From assembly GCA_025642065.1 (NCBI GenBank), contig JAODUP010000188.1:538501-602500 (forward strand): a stretch of 64,000 nucleotides of DNA, read 5' to 3'. Within the stretch, counting starts at the first letter, position 1, and each line of letters begins with the position of its first letter. The position numbers were made by a program, and so were the translations under genes. Source of the DNA: Paralvinella palmiformis. Lineage: Eukaryota > Annelida > Polychaeta > Terebellida > Alvinellidae. The notes below the pieces were generated by a model. That model searched no databases, was not told the origin of the DNA, and saw only the letters and a program-made list of their open reading frames with translations. This document shows, piece by piece, positions 1-11,276 of the stretch.

Positions 1-427
1 AGTGGGTGTTGTATATTGGAAATTTGTCAGCTTTGAATAAATCTATATTTAAAGCTCATAAGGAATGAACCAATTGCTACACTATTGGTATCATTTTCAT
101 TGTATGTAACCATCATAAGTTTGCATTTTAATCTGTACACATGTGTAATGAAATTTATAAATAATAAGGAATGAAGCTATTGCTACAATATTGGCATTAT
201 ATTTGCATTGATTTGTAAAATGTGTAAAACTGATATTAATAACAAAATATATATTACAAATGGAACATGTAAATGGTTGATAATAACATTAGAGGTTATT
301 TAAATTACAGGCTTTTTACCAGATCTTTCAATGTCACATTGCATAATTTGTTTTACTTATAGCTGTGAGTTTTACAAAATATACAAATATTAATGCATCA
401 TGTACTGAAATGATTGTTTTCTTTCAG
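1..427. other. intron or upstream flank of the nucleotide-carrier gene
   Basis: AT-rich sequence without a recognisable exon. It ends in a pyrimidine-rich tract and CAG acceptor at 427. The carrier's short first coding exon (about 10-15 residues with the start codon in relatives) was looked for here and not found, so it is probably upstream of the window. Confidence 0.7.
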
Positions 428-682
428 AGCTGGCGGTACTGTTGGAGCTGTACTCACTTGTCCACTGGAAGTAGTGAAGACCCGTCTTCAGTCATCGGTG
501 GCAACATTCAGCCAACCTGTTTATGTCACGCGGGTGATGTATCAGGCAGCTCACCAAACACCTGTTACGACTCCCAGCTATATTGCCTGTACTGCTTCAT
601 CAACATGCACACAAACCACTTCGGTCGCTCGCCCGCACACAACTACAAGTACACAAACCTACGGCCTTTACAGATGTCTGAA
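428..682 (+). CDS. SLC25A36: SLC25A36 exon (first in window)
   Basis: The acceptor is TTTCTTTCAG at 418-427 and the donor is GTGAGT at 683. The exon begins on the third base of a codon and ends on the second. It encodes [20 protein letters not shown] and a long Thr/Ser-rich loop. Confidence 0.93.
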
Positions 683-1971
683 GTGAGTTGATTGTTTTTG
701 AGAATGCTTCTTCCTTTGTTTGACATTCCTCTTTTTGAGTCGTTGGTGGTCGCTAAAATACTCAATTATGGTCACTGGCATCTTTCAAGCTTCCATGAGA
801 ATGTATTTGAGCTATATCAGCTTTAATGTGACTAAATCATTCTCTTCGATCATAACATTATTTTATTGTGAAGTCCTAGGGGTTTTAGGAAATGATTTGT
901 CTATGACACAGTTGGAGGGGAAATTCTGTTGTAAGTGATCTGGTTGTTTCGCACTTAAGTATATTTGGTCACATGTGCTAAGTGAGGCTGGGTTTTTAGT
1001 GTGTGAGCTTTAGGTTTTTTAGTGAAATTTATCTAAATACTAATTCTTAATTAGTCACTTATTACAGAAGAGTATTTGTTGATAGATTTGGTACTAGTTG
1101 CGTTGTAATTGAAGGTTTCTGATTGTGCATTCCACTCAGCTGGTGATAACATGTTTGAGTGTCAGTGTATGACAAAATCTGGATTAAAAGACCACCTATG
1201 CTTAATAAGGGCACAAATTGGTACAGTGGGATTTACTTGTATTGAGCCTCTTCATTATGATAGCAAGTTTACAAGGAACATTAATGAGTGGTGCAGTTAA
1301 TACTAATAGTAAGATTGGCAAAGTGGGTTTTAGGATTATGTGGATGAAGCACACACTAATATGTAAGATGTTATGTAATCATTTACAACACAGCATGTGG
1401 TGTTAAGTGTGCGTAATTGGGTTTTCTTGTAAGGTTCTATTTGAGTTGTTTTGTTAAATTAAAATAACAGAGTGAGACAGTTGTGAGTAGATTATTTAAT
1501 ACACAAATGTATCAAGATGTACACATAAATCCTATAGTTATCATAAATGTTTAATTCATGTATCACCATGGGAGTCCTGTTTAGACACAAGTTGTGTGCA
1601 TATGAAATCTAGCTGAACAAAAGTGAGTCATTATTCGAAAATATTGGGGGTCATGTGTGAGTCATTGATTTTACCCGAATAATAGACAGTAGAATTACGA
1701 TGTTTTGGATTTGCACAGACATAAGTGTCTGTTACCTGGATTTGAAATCTGGCATATGTTAATCAGTGTTATGGGTTGTGCGCATCGTTAAGGTGTCACC
1801 AGATCAAATCTTTATTGCCTAGGTGATCGTTTGGGTACTGATGTCAAACCAATATATTTTTACAGTCATCTTTAATATTAGTAAAAACTAAATCTTTGTT
1901 TGTATCCAAGGAATGGGAATTCTGTAGTGTTTACCAGATTTGTTGATTCTCTCTCTCTCTCTCTCTCTATC

Positions 1972-2016
<45 letters not shown>

Positions 2017-5000
2017 GACTTGTTAATGTTAGCTAAGTGTTCTTGTTAATTATTTTCCTGGCCTTTGATTTAAGTGCTACGTGATTTTTATATGCTGTTT
2101 ATTTTAAGGGTCTGATAATTAATGTTATTTCAGCTTGTTAGTCTAGATTTAGGTTTCTGTTAAAAGTAATATATATGCATTGGTTCAGTGTTGTTGTTGT
2201 TCTTCTTCAAATTTATGTGAAATGTATGGTTCATTTATTTCAGACATATTGTTCAAAAGGAGGGTCCCCGGGCCCTTTTCAAAGGCCTTGGACCTAACCT
2301 AATTGGTGTTGCTCCATCAAGGTAAGAGCTAGAGCTTTTACTGTCGTAAGTGTTGTTTTATCTCTTAATCATCATCATCAACTTTTTATAAATGATATAA
2401 TGGTGTGTGTGTGTGCACGTGATAGATCCACTACAGTAGTAGGTAATAGTATGTTTTGTTGTTGTTAACCTTTCTGCTTGGACCCACACATCTTGGATGA
2501 CGAACAAGTTGTGTCCATTACTATGGGTGCCATGTTGTGAGGTGGTAGATCATATCCTGTCTCTCTCCCTGGGACCTAGTTAACATACTGACAGATATCT
2601 GCCAGAGGATGGTGTTTACTTCCCCCGCTGGCTTCTATTATTTGTTTTGTTCCATGCATGTGAAAATTATAATACTGACCTTCACATTCAGTCACGTGTG
2701 TGTTTGTGTGTCTGTGCGCGCGCACGTGGAGACAGAGGGGCACCTGGATGTGTATTGATTTTGGAGTAACTAGGTCCATGAACAGTTGGTTGAGACGTAG
2801 CCAGCTTTATATTGATACCGGGACATTGGCTGAGTAATACATTGGCATGTTTACCAGTTCATAATACGGACATATTTATTTAGATCCTCCTCCCGTAGGC
2901 TACAGAACGCTTGCTATTAGTATTATTGGATATTATATAACCATCACGTGGTCATGTACTGTTTGTAGCAGTTTCTCTGTGCTGGCTTTGTTTTGGCTCC
3001 AGTACCTGGTCTCAACTGACCTGTTTTTCGCTGATTTATGGCAATGTTAACCATACCACGCTAGCTGACACCATTAACAGACATCAGTTCACATCTGGTT
3101 AGGAGTGCAATATCCCAAACTGGTCTAGGTCCTAACCAGTCTGTCCCTTATTGTAGAATGTTTAGAATAAATTTGTGTGTGTGTGTGTGTGTAGGTGCAG
3201 GGTTTATTTATAGGCTTGTTATGTTTTGTCTGAGAGCTGAGCTGGAATTCATGGTCCAAATATAGTTGATTTACAATACACAATAATTTATATATGTGGG
3301 TATTTGTTGTATAACATAATAATAATATTTTATATAGCGCCTTATTCAACTTTAATTACTCTTTAACTTCTAAGGCGCTTTACATTTAAAACATACACAG
3401 AGCTCATATAGCTCAAATACATTAATCATTCTTTAACCCACTGTCTCTGTTTTCATTATTCTTGTGTTTGAATGAAAAATAAATTTACTTAATATTCTGG
3501 CTATCACATAACAGATGTGAGACCTGCTGGAGACTGTTGATTTAAAAAAAATGTGTGATGTTTTATTTCCAGGGCCATATATTTTAGTTCATACGCTCAG
3601 TCGAAATGTTTCTTCAACTCTGTGATAACACCGGAATCACCTCTTGTACATATCTGTTCTGCTGCCTGTGCTGGTAAGTTGGGAAACTGTCTGTATTTTT
3701 TAGATATAAAAAACTGTGGTGAGTGATATTTATAGATAGGATTGTAGGATTAATTAACTGTCTTTTTTGTTGTGAATATTTCATTCAATATTTTTTAGTT
3801 ATGGAACTACAAAAGTCCCAACAGATTTCATAATTTAAGAGATAAAGTATTATGTTAATAAATAGTATTAGTTGACTAGGATTGTGGTTACAAATGACAT
3901 AATAGTTAATTTAGTATGTAGCTGCAACATGTGTGGGTTATTGTTTGTGGATATTTATATTAAAATATATCATTATATGTAATTTCTGTTGGCTGGTGTA
4001 TCTATTGGTTCAAGCTTCTATGAATGTACATATACAATGAGAACTTCTTAGGTTAGCATCAACTTAGTTGTGAATGCCTATTTAAAAGAAAAGTTAAAAG
4101 TTTTGTATGTGCTTTGTATGTGTCTTTCTACTGGCCTTTTCCCATTTGAACAAATATTTCATTTAATATTAATTTGTTTGTTTCTGTGAAATCAGTTTTG
4201 GTGATGTTTGTTCTTTTTCTTCTTTTCAAATAGGTTTTACAGCTTCCACAGCCACCAATCCCATCTGGTTCATCAAAACAAGATTACAGCTTGATCAAAA
4301 GTAAGCATTTGCATTTAAAACATTTATTTTTCATAAAACGAGCTGTTGCCTTAAGTCTGTCCTGATTTCAGCCTGCTCAGATGTAAACATATGGGCATTT
4401 ATCAGTGAGTTTGCGATACCATCAGAGTAACTTGATAACAGGTGAACCTTGATGTTACATGTGATCATGATGTAATTTTGGCATGAAGCCTCCGTGGTAG
4501 AGAAATCAATCATCAATGGGAGGGCTGTTATAACTGTGACTATCTGTACAAGTTGACAGTGATATGTAGTTGATAATAAATGGTCTGTTTGACCCAAGAG
4601 TCAATAATAGGAGGTGTGTCCAAATATATATATATATATATATATATCCTTGTAATTGTACACTTGGTTTTTGACACCCTAACCCATAACACCTGTTTGT
4701 TGTCACTTTAATGATAACGGGCGCCTGCGTGGTCTAGCGGTAGCGTGTTGGACCACAGATCACTACCATCCGTGTTCGAATCTCGGCGTGGGCATATCCG
4801 AAGGTTGTTTCATCTTTAACTTTGCTTCATTACCTTTGGAGGACGCTCAGCCCATTTAGCCTACCTTGTGCACAAAAATGGCTGTAAAACATCAATCATC
4901 ATCACTTTAATGATAACACTGGTTTGTTTACATCTGTTTTCAGTTAAGCTATTGTCATATGAGTTTGATATGATTTGTGCATGTGATATATATATATATA

Positions 5001-8000
5001 TATATAATTCATACTCTAGAAGAATGTGTATTATTATTCTTGTAGATAACAGCTATCTCAACTCTGTCATCATTGCCTACCTGTGATAATATTATGACCT
5101 GTTTTGATAAGTACTTTTAAAAGATAAAAGATCTTATTAACATAAGAGTTGTTTGTTACTGTTTGTTGGCACTTGGCCAGTGGTTATTAAAACTTGAGCA
5201 GACTGAAGGACATTTAACACTCCCCTTTCTTCTTTTTTTGGGTGAGTTCATTATTCTTATAATTTTTTGGGTGTGCTATTTATAGATTCTGGGTTTCTTT
5301 TAGAGTAATACATGATGATGATTGATGTTTTACGGCCACTTTTATGCACATGGTAGGCTAAATAGGTCTTATTTAGAGTAAGACGTCAAACATATTGGCA
5401 GCATCCCAGCAACTCGTCATTTTTGTCCTTTGAGAAATAGATTATTTTTGTGTTCAGTAGTCATGTAATGTTGTTGTGATCTTGTAACAGTGTGTCATCT
5501 TGCCTATTTTGTGTGTAAACATTTAAGCATGCCATTGTCATGATAGGATGGCTTTGCAATGAAGGTGACATTCAGAGTGATACTGAGCTTCTATAAAAGG
5601 TTTACATTAAATTAAACAGTGAAGCTATGCTGTTCACACCTAGGGTTGTTTAGACAACACTGTTTGGAATTTTTTTAGAATACCTGGCTTTTGTCCCATT
5701 AGCAACAGATTCCGATAAAATTGTTCCATGATAGCTTCTTGCCTCGGCCATTTTTCTGTAACAAGTACAGTCCTGTGTTGGTCTTCCAAAATAAATGATT
5801 GCTGGAATCAGTTTGGGAAATGAATGATTAAATGTCACAAGACACCAGACTTAAACCTAAAGCTTAGATGTCAGAATATTGCTAACCCCCAAGACAGGGG
5901 GAAATGGCTGACTCATTTTTACACTGCTTAAGTCTGTGGCTATTGTGCTTTTAAATTTATTCTCTTGTTTTGGTAAACACGTTCCTGTACTATTTGTCCA
6001 AAACGAGGGCACATTATTTTCCTGCAGTATTCGGTTGGGTGTCACAGATATTGACTTGTGTGTTGTTATTATGTCAGTGTTGACTAAGGAAAATGTTATT
6101 TGTTTGCCACTGTTTGCTGAATGAATGAGTGATATATGTAATTTTAAATTCTAGTTCCACTTATAATATATAAAAAATAGTAAATGTGCTACAGTTCCTG
6201 TGTTTACTGAACTGTATGTAATCAGGCTATTTTCACATACATCTTCGGTTTGTTTAGAGTACATTTTTAACTGTTACATACATTATATATAAATATATAT
6301 ACATATCACTAAGGAGACACCCCTAAATTACATTACCATGTAGCCAGATAGGAATACTGGTTGTTAACCTAGAAACTACTTAACCCATTTTCCTCGTGGT
6401 ATGCTCAGGTTCTCAGTCAGTGTGAGCTCAGTGCTAGAAAAAACTTGCTGACAGAATTCGGTCAGACATGACAGAAGCTCCACCTACATTATCATGAGTT
6501 GTAGCTCTCAGTGGAGAAAAAAACTGCCACAGCTATTTTTGTAGGTAGTTTGTTTTGCGTGAAATAAATATAGTTCATGAATTAATGTAATGGATGGATG
6601 ATTCACATCTTGATATTACACACAAAGACGCCCCCCTCCGCGTGCACACACACACACACACACACATACCATATATGCCTATGAGCATTAAGCACTTGTC
6701 TGTAATATGGTTGAAGCTAAGTGTATCATATTTAACAAGTGTTAGGTCTAGATTCAGCATGTGCTGTTCACGTGAGCAGCAGTATGTTAATACTGAGAGC
6801 CAAGTTATTACTAGGAACGCATACAATGGGAAGACAGTTCATGTATGGGTCTTACATGGCATCTCGTATGAAGCCAGTTATGCTGGGATGTCACTATTTG
6901 ATACTGATGTCAAATAAAGTAGTGATAGCTGGCTAAAAGCACATGATTGCATTACCTCAAGAGATTTCTGGTGTCAGGAGAAGGTTCTGTCATGAGCAGA
7001 TGCATTTATCACAAATCACCAAGGATGAAGCTGCATTCATGTAGCACTGACATCTAGAGGCTATATCCTGTATGAAGTGAAGCAATGGTAAACAGTTCAC
7101 TTTTTTTAGACTTAATATTACCCCTGTGAAGTGTGTCATTTTAGTGTTGTCGGTATGAAGACCATCTGTTGTCAACGAAGGGTGGCATACTGACTATGAT
7201 AAGATGAATATGTTATCTCCGGAACATCCGATGTTCTACTTTCTTCATGCCTCGAGGAAGACCTCTGGCAATCATGGTGTAATAAGCCAAGATACACACA
7301 TATTATGGAACACCTTGATGTGGTCACCACTGTTCTGTGGTCACATGAGTATTATACCTGTAGAATGTTTCCATAGTGATTCATCCCACAGCCATCTGTT
7401 TTGGGTGTGACTGGTACTCAAACTAATAAAACTACTCACTCACCTCATCATAATATGAATTTCTATATCATCTGGCATGTCGGGCAAAGATACAAATTCT
7501 CTCCCTTAATAAATTTGTAGCAACTGATTTGATGTTTCTTGCTGTTAAGTTCATGTTTGATTTTTGCACTGACTGGAGGATAGATTAAGTGAAATATATG
7601 AAATTAGTGGCTGAGATTAAATAATGACCACAATAAGACTTATTATTTCTTGGCCTTGTGTACTCAGTTCAAGTTTTTCCATCTCGCATACATTATTTTT
7701 ACCTTGCTAAAACAGCATCAAGCTGTTTTATGATCTCGGTTTTAGTAAATTGCATGAGCTCTAGTTTGGCATACAGTGCAACCTGGATAAATTGATGTTG
7801 CTTGGAACAGCAAGTCTCTGTGGGATTTTGGTGGGCAAATGCCACCATGTGTTAGTGAATCAATTTTATGGCCTAGTATTAACATGATAGTATAGAATAC
7901 ATGCATAAATATGGCTGTATTATATTAAACATTTGATAAGCAGGTCATAAAGAATTAATCGCTAAAATTGTTTAGGTTTATTTTCTACTCAAGTTTTGTT

Positions 8001-11000
8001 TTAAAGGTTGATTTAAATCAATAGCAAAATATATTGCCATAGTACGCATCAGAGGGTTAGATATGCTAATGATAACACATTAGTTCATCAGTGTCAAAAA
8101 ATTTAAAACATTTTTAACAGCTATCCACTATTATCATGATTTTCACAAGTGTGAAAAATACCCTTTCCTGACCCAACCCCCCCTCCCCTCTCAGATGTAC
8201 ATTTTGAAACTGATTATTAAATATTTAAAAAATTGCTGTTTTGCTATTTAAAAAAACACTGCTGGAGTCATGTTTCAAATACTATTGCTATTCAACAGAT
8301 GGCAACTGAGTAGTCATTTGAAAGTCTTTACCTGTCCTGCGCTGTCAGGATGAGTGAGCGAGTGATTTATGGGCACTTGTTTTTTTCTTCATAATTTCGA
8401 ATGTTAAAAAAGCATGTGTTCATGTCATAAACATTCACTCGAGCATACCATTTACACTCTTGTGAAAATGATGATAATTAAACTCTTACAACCTTATTGG
8501 ACCAAATACTCATTCTAATAGTGACATGGTTAGAGTACCTGCTACAAACTTTCAGATTCTGGGTTAAAATCCAACTGATACCTGCTTTTGTAGGATTTGT
8601 TTCCAGACAGTCACTGCTCATCCAAATGTCCTATTTGTGATAAGTGTCGTGGTTAAACAGAGCAACTCAAATTGTATGAGCAAATATTTGTGTTTACATT
8701 TTTAAAATTTTAGATACAGAGTATGATATATTTATCACTCGGATGCCTTTGTGTTAGCTTAGTTTTAGGTCTGATATTGGAAAGAGCTAAAACTAAGTGA
8801 TTTATGAGCACTTTTTTCAACGTATACTGCACACAAATTCATCTTCTACAAGGTTTATGTAAGATTTTGAAAGCTAGGATAAGCAGAGTGAACTGAGAGT
8901 TTTTTTAAATTCACTTAGTATAATTATACTAAATCTGTCAATAATGTGTGATTAGTGTCTGTGATCAATATATAGGTACAATTTGGTTTTAAGAACAACA
9001 TTGTTGTGCACAAATATTATAGGTGGACAGATTATTATTTTGTGAATTTCTTGGTTTATTGACAGACACCTAATGTTTTGTTACTTGCTTGTTGCCGGGT
9101 ATTATTACACCTTGCACAATTTAAACTGAATAGCAAATGACTAAACAACTAAGGACTTTTTTTGTTTGGATTAGTAACAACAAGCATCAAAGGCATATAT
9201 TGTCCTATTCTATGTCTAGAGAATCAGAAAGTTGATTATGGCTAGCCTTGTTTATATGGTGCAGATTAGTTTAAAACTCGGGAATTGGGCCGGTAAAGTC
9301 AAATAAGTTTTCAGAATAGAAAAGTTCAAGATCAAATGAGTGAAGGAATTGTGCACTAAGAGATCTTCACCAGTTGAGATAACATTCCGGTTTGCACATG
9401 TTTAGATACGAACAGGTTATGGTGTATAATAAATTTGACTATTTTAGTAATGTTAATGTACTACAGAGATGCCAACCATTACAATGTTTTGCATAATCAT
9501 TACGTTTTTTGGGTTATTATTATGGTATTAAGGTGGGTCCATTAATTATTATGCCATTTTGTTTTTCAACCAAGGACATTCAATTTTAAGTGCGTTATTT
9601 TTGGACCAGCCTGTAGTATCATAACTGCGCTGCTTACTTTGGCTGTTTCTGGAAAAGGTCAATACTGGGAAATCCCTTTCCATATATTTCAAGGAAATGT
9701 TTCCCACACACATGGACGTTGTGTGGTTCTGTGTAACCTTCTCAAATTAACATAATTGACATCACATTTGCAACACATACATTCATGAATATCAGCTCAA
9801 GTGGAAGTTTGTGTAATCTGTTTTTGGTTGACCATTCAAGCAGTAGATACTTTATGGCTGCGTGTAAAGGTAATCCATTTGGCGGTTAAGATGCTGTGGT
9901 GATCAGACTCGGATTCGCCGAAATAGTTTTTATGTTGTGCAAGAACCGAAGTGAACTAAAATCATAGATTAGAATTTTAAACAATAATGCTTTTCTCCAG
10001 GTTTTGCATCTCTGGTACTGTAAGTCTAATAACGTATGTTTTCTTTGTATTTTCAGTCGATACAATGGTCTCAGTACAATAGAGTGTATTCGACAAGTAT
10101 ACAGGAAACATGGAATAGTTGGGTTTTATAAGGGTATCACAGCATCATACTACGGCATCTCAGAGACAGTAATTCATTTTGTCATTTACGAAGGCATAAA
10201 AGCGAAGCTACGGGAAGTGAAAGGACAATGCATAGGCGAGGAGGAGAGGGGTGCTATTGACTTCATCGAGTTCATGGCTGCCGGTGCAACTTCCAAGACA
10301 ATAGCCACTTGTATAGCCTATCCCCATGGTCAGTATAACATGTTGTTAAAATTGAAGGATATTTGTACTGAAAATCCCTTAGCTACATCGGTGTGCTTCT
10401 CTGCTGGGTATTCTTAAATGTAATGTTGATAGAATTTTATGAAATATTTGTTTTCAATACCTAGTATGCAATCATGATTTTAGTGATAGAAAGGTCCAGC
10501 CATCCTATTGGAGGGTTGGTTACAAGTTAATTTGGATTGGTGAACTATTTATGGGGACTCGTAGTCCGTGTTAGGTATAGTTTCAGTAAAATAGTACCAA
10601 TTTAGTGTCTTACATAGAAGATGACATGAGTACATCATTAACCGACACAAGCCATTGTCTCTTTGATATGACTGATGTTGTGGTGTTTGTGATGGGAAAT
10701 AACAAGGGTAGTTTATGAAATTTTAAATTGTTCGTCTTGTCTAGGCTGTTGATGTGATTATTTTAATGCTGGCCTCAGTAATATGAGGGTAGCTCAGCTG
10801 AGAGAATGAGGTGTGCAGTATGTGGGTAGCTAAACTAACAGATGGTGTTAACTGTTGTCCCCTTTATTGCTATTAATTACACTATATAACAAAGCAACAA
10901 TTAATCTTTGAACGTCAGATTAAAGCCAGGATGAAGCCTACTTGTCCCAAATATTATGTATTAAAGCTAAAGCTGGATTGTACATAGTATGCAAATTTTA

Positions 11001-11276
11001 GTTTTGTTACATGTATTTACATGGATATTTCTTTTTATTATTTTTTATATGACAGCGTGTTATTTGCTTTTTTCAGAGGTGGCACGGACAAGATTACGTG
11101 AAGAAGGAAACAAATACCATGGCTTCTGGCAAACTTTGGCCACAGTTTTTAAGGAGGAGGGTGTACGAGGGATGTACCGAGGTCTGGTCACTCAACTAGT
11201 ACGGCAGATACCGAACACTGCAATCATGATGTCGACATATGAGGCAGTGGTCTACCTGTGTACACGATATATGTAG
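428..11276 (+). CDS. SLC25A36: mitochondrial pyrimidine-nucleotide carrier (SLC25A33/36, Rim2 type), 5'-partial, six exons
   Basis: This inner-membrane carrier family exchanges pyrimidine nucleotides between cytosol and mitochondrial matrix and supports mtDNA and RNA synthesis. The coding exons seen are 428-682, 2244-2321, 3573-3673, 4234-4300, 10057-10328 and 11077-11276. All junctions are GT-AG and phases agree throughout, giving about 323 codons before TAG. The three carrier signatures are present: PLEVVKTR in the first exon, PIWFIKTR in the fourth, and PHEVARTR across the last junction. The Trp in the second signature and stretches such as [13 protein letters not shown] and [12 protein letters not shown] are typical of SLC25A33/36 rather than other carriers. 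The loop after the first signature is unusually Thr-rich. The N-terminal residues and start codon lie outside the window. SLC25A33 versus SLC25A36 cannot be separated, since invertebrates usually have one ancestor gene. Confidence 0.95.
683..2243 (+). other. SLC25A36 intron, no gene content
   Basis: GT-AG intron, AT-rich. Apart from the CT/TA/GA palindromic microsatellite at 1948-2015, no repeat family or coding exon was recognised. Confidence 0.85.
1948..2015. repeat. palindromic compound microsatellite (CT)n(TA)n(GA)n
   Basis: About ten CT units run into about a dozen TA units and then about ten GA units. The two flanks are reverse complements, so the whole tract can fold into one long hairpin. 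Confidence 0.95.
2244..2321 (+). CDS. SLC25A36: SLC25A36 exon (second in window)
   Basis: The acceptor is TTTATTTCAG and the donor is GTAAGA at 2322. It encodes [20 protein letters not shown] and GVAPSR, the matrix-helix region of carrier repeat one. It is in phase with both neighbours. Confidence 0.95.
2322..3572 (+). other. SLC25A36 intron with a short GT tract
   Basis: GT-AG intron. It contains a short GT tract near 3173-3192 and the GCGCC stem-loop element at 3317-3385. No coding sequence was recognised. Confidence 0.8.
3317..3385. repeat. short AATAAT / AGCGCCTTA hairpin element
   Basis: TAATAATAATATTTTATATA is followed by AGCGCCTTA, a 25-base loop and then TAAGGCGCT, an inverted pair. 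A similar but partial sequence, ending AATAAAGCGCCC, is at 44063-44100. Short non-autonomous repeats of this look occur in marine invertebrates, but the family is not named here. Confidence 0.5.
3573..3673 (+). CDS. SLC25A36: SLC25A36 exon (third in window)
   Basis: The acceptor is TTATTTCCAG and the donor is GTAAGT at 3674. It encodes [15 protein letters not shown] and continues to HICSAACAG, the start of carrier repeat two. Confidence 0.94.
4234..4300 (+). CDS. SLC25A36: SLC25A36 exon (fourth in window)
   Basis: The acceptor is TCAAATAG and the donor is GTAAGC at 4301. It encodes [20 protein letters not shown] with the second signature motif. Confidence 0.95.
4623..4647. repeat. (AT)n microsatellite
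   Basis: A simple AT dinucleotide run in a carrier intron. A second run lies at 4985-5006. Confidence 0.9.
4719..4901 (+). mobile_element. SINE-A, full-length tRNA-derived SINE
   Basis: The head contains the Pol III A-box-like TGGTCTAGCGGTAGCGTG and B-box GTTCGAATC. A body ending GGCTGTAAAACATCAATC and an ATC-rich tail follow. The element is flanked by a perfect 16-bp target duplication, TCACTTTAATGATAAC, at 4703-4718 and 4902-4917. It sits in a carrier intron. Confidence 0.93.
5309..5371 (-). mobile_element. SINE-A, 5'-truncated copy
   Basis: Only the 3' end of SINE-A is present (GATGATGATTGATGTTTTAC, then the TAGGCTAAAT block, on the plus strand). It is flanked by TTTAGAGTAA at 5299-5308 and 5372-5381, so it inserted already truncated. 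Confidence 0.8.
5372..10056 (+). other. long SLC25A36 intron, no further genes seen
   Basis: This is the remainder of the 5.8-kb intron. It is AT-rich with a CA tract at 6647-6666. Short open frames have no domain or splice context. A degenerate SINE-like stretch may lie near 8520-8680 but cannot be assigned. Confidence 0.75.
10057..10328 (+). CDS. SLC25A36: SLC25A36 exon (fifth in window)
   Basis: The acceptor is GTATTTTCAG and the donor is GTCAGT at 10329. It encodes the rest of repeat two and most of repeat three, including [20 protein letters not shown] and ATCIAYPH. It follows a 5.8-kb intron. Confidence 0.95.
11077..11276 (+). CDS. SLC25A36: SLC25A36 terminal coding exon
   Basis: The acceptor is CTTTTTTCAG. 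The exon completes the third signature ([13 protein letters not shown]) and includes [16 protein letters not shown], a strongly conserved carrier C-terminus. It ends CTRYM with TAG at 11274-11276. Confidence 0.95.

Noticed and set aside
4719..4800. tRNA gene
   Set aside because: A and B boxes are present but the acceptor arms do not pair, and many dispersed copies with tails and target duplications show it is a SINE head. The same was concluded for the other tRNA-like heads.
10004..10056. Possible upstream extension of the fifth carrier exon to the CCAG at 10000
   Set aside because: The acceptor at 10056 keeps phase and gives a continuous match to the family; the extension would add unrelated residues.
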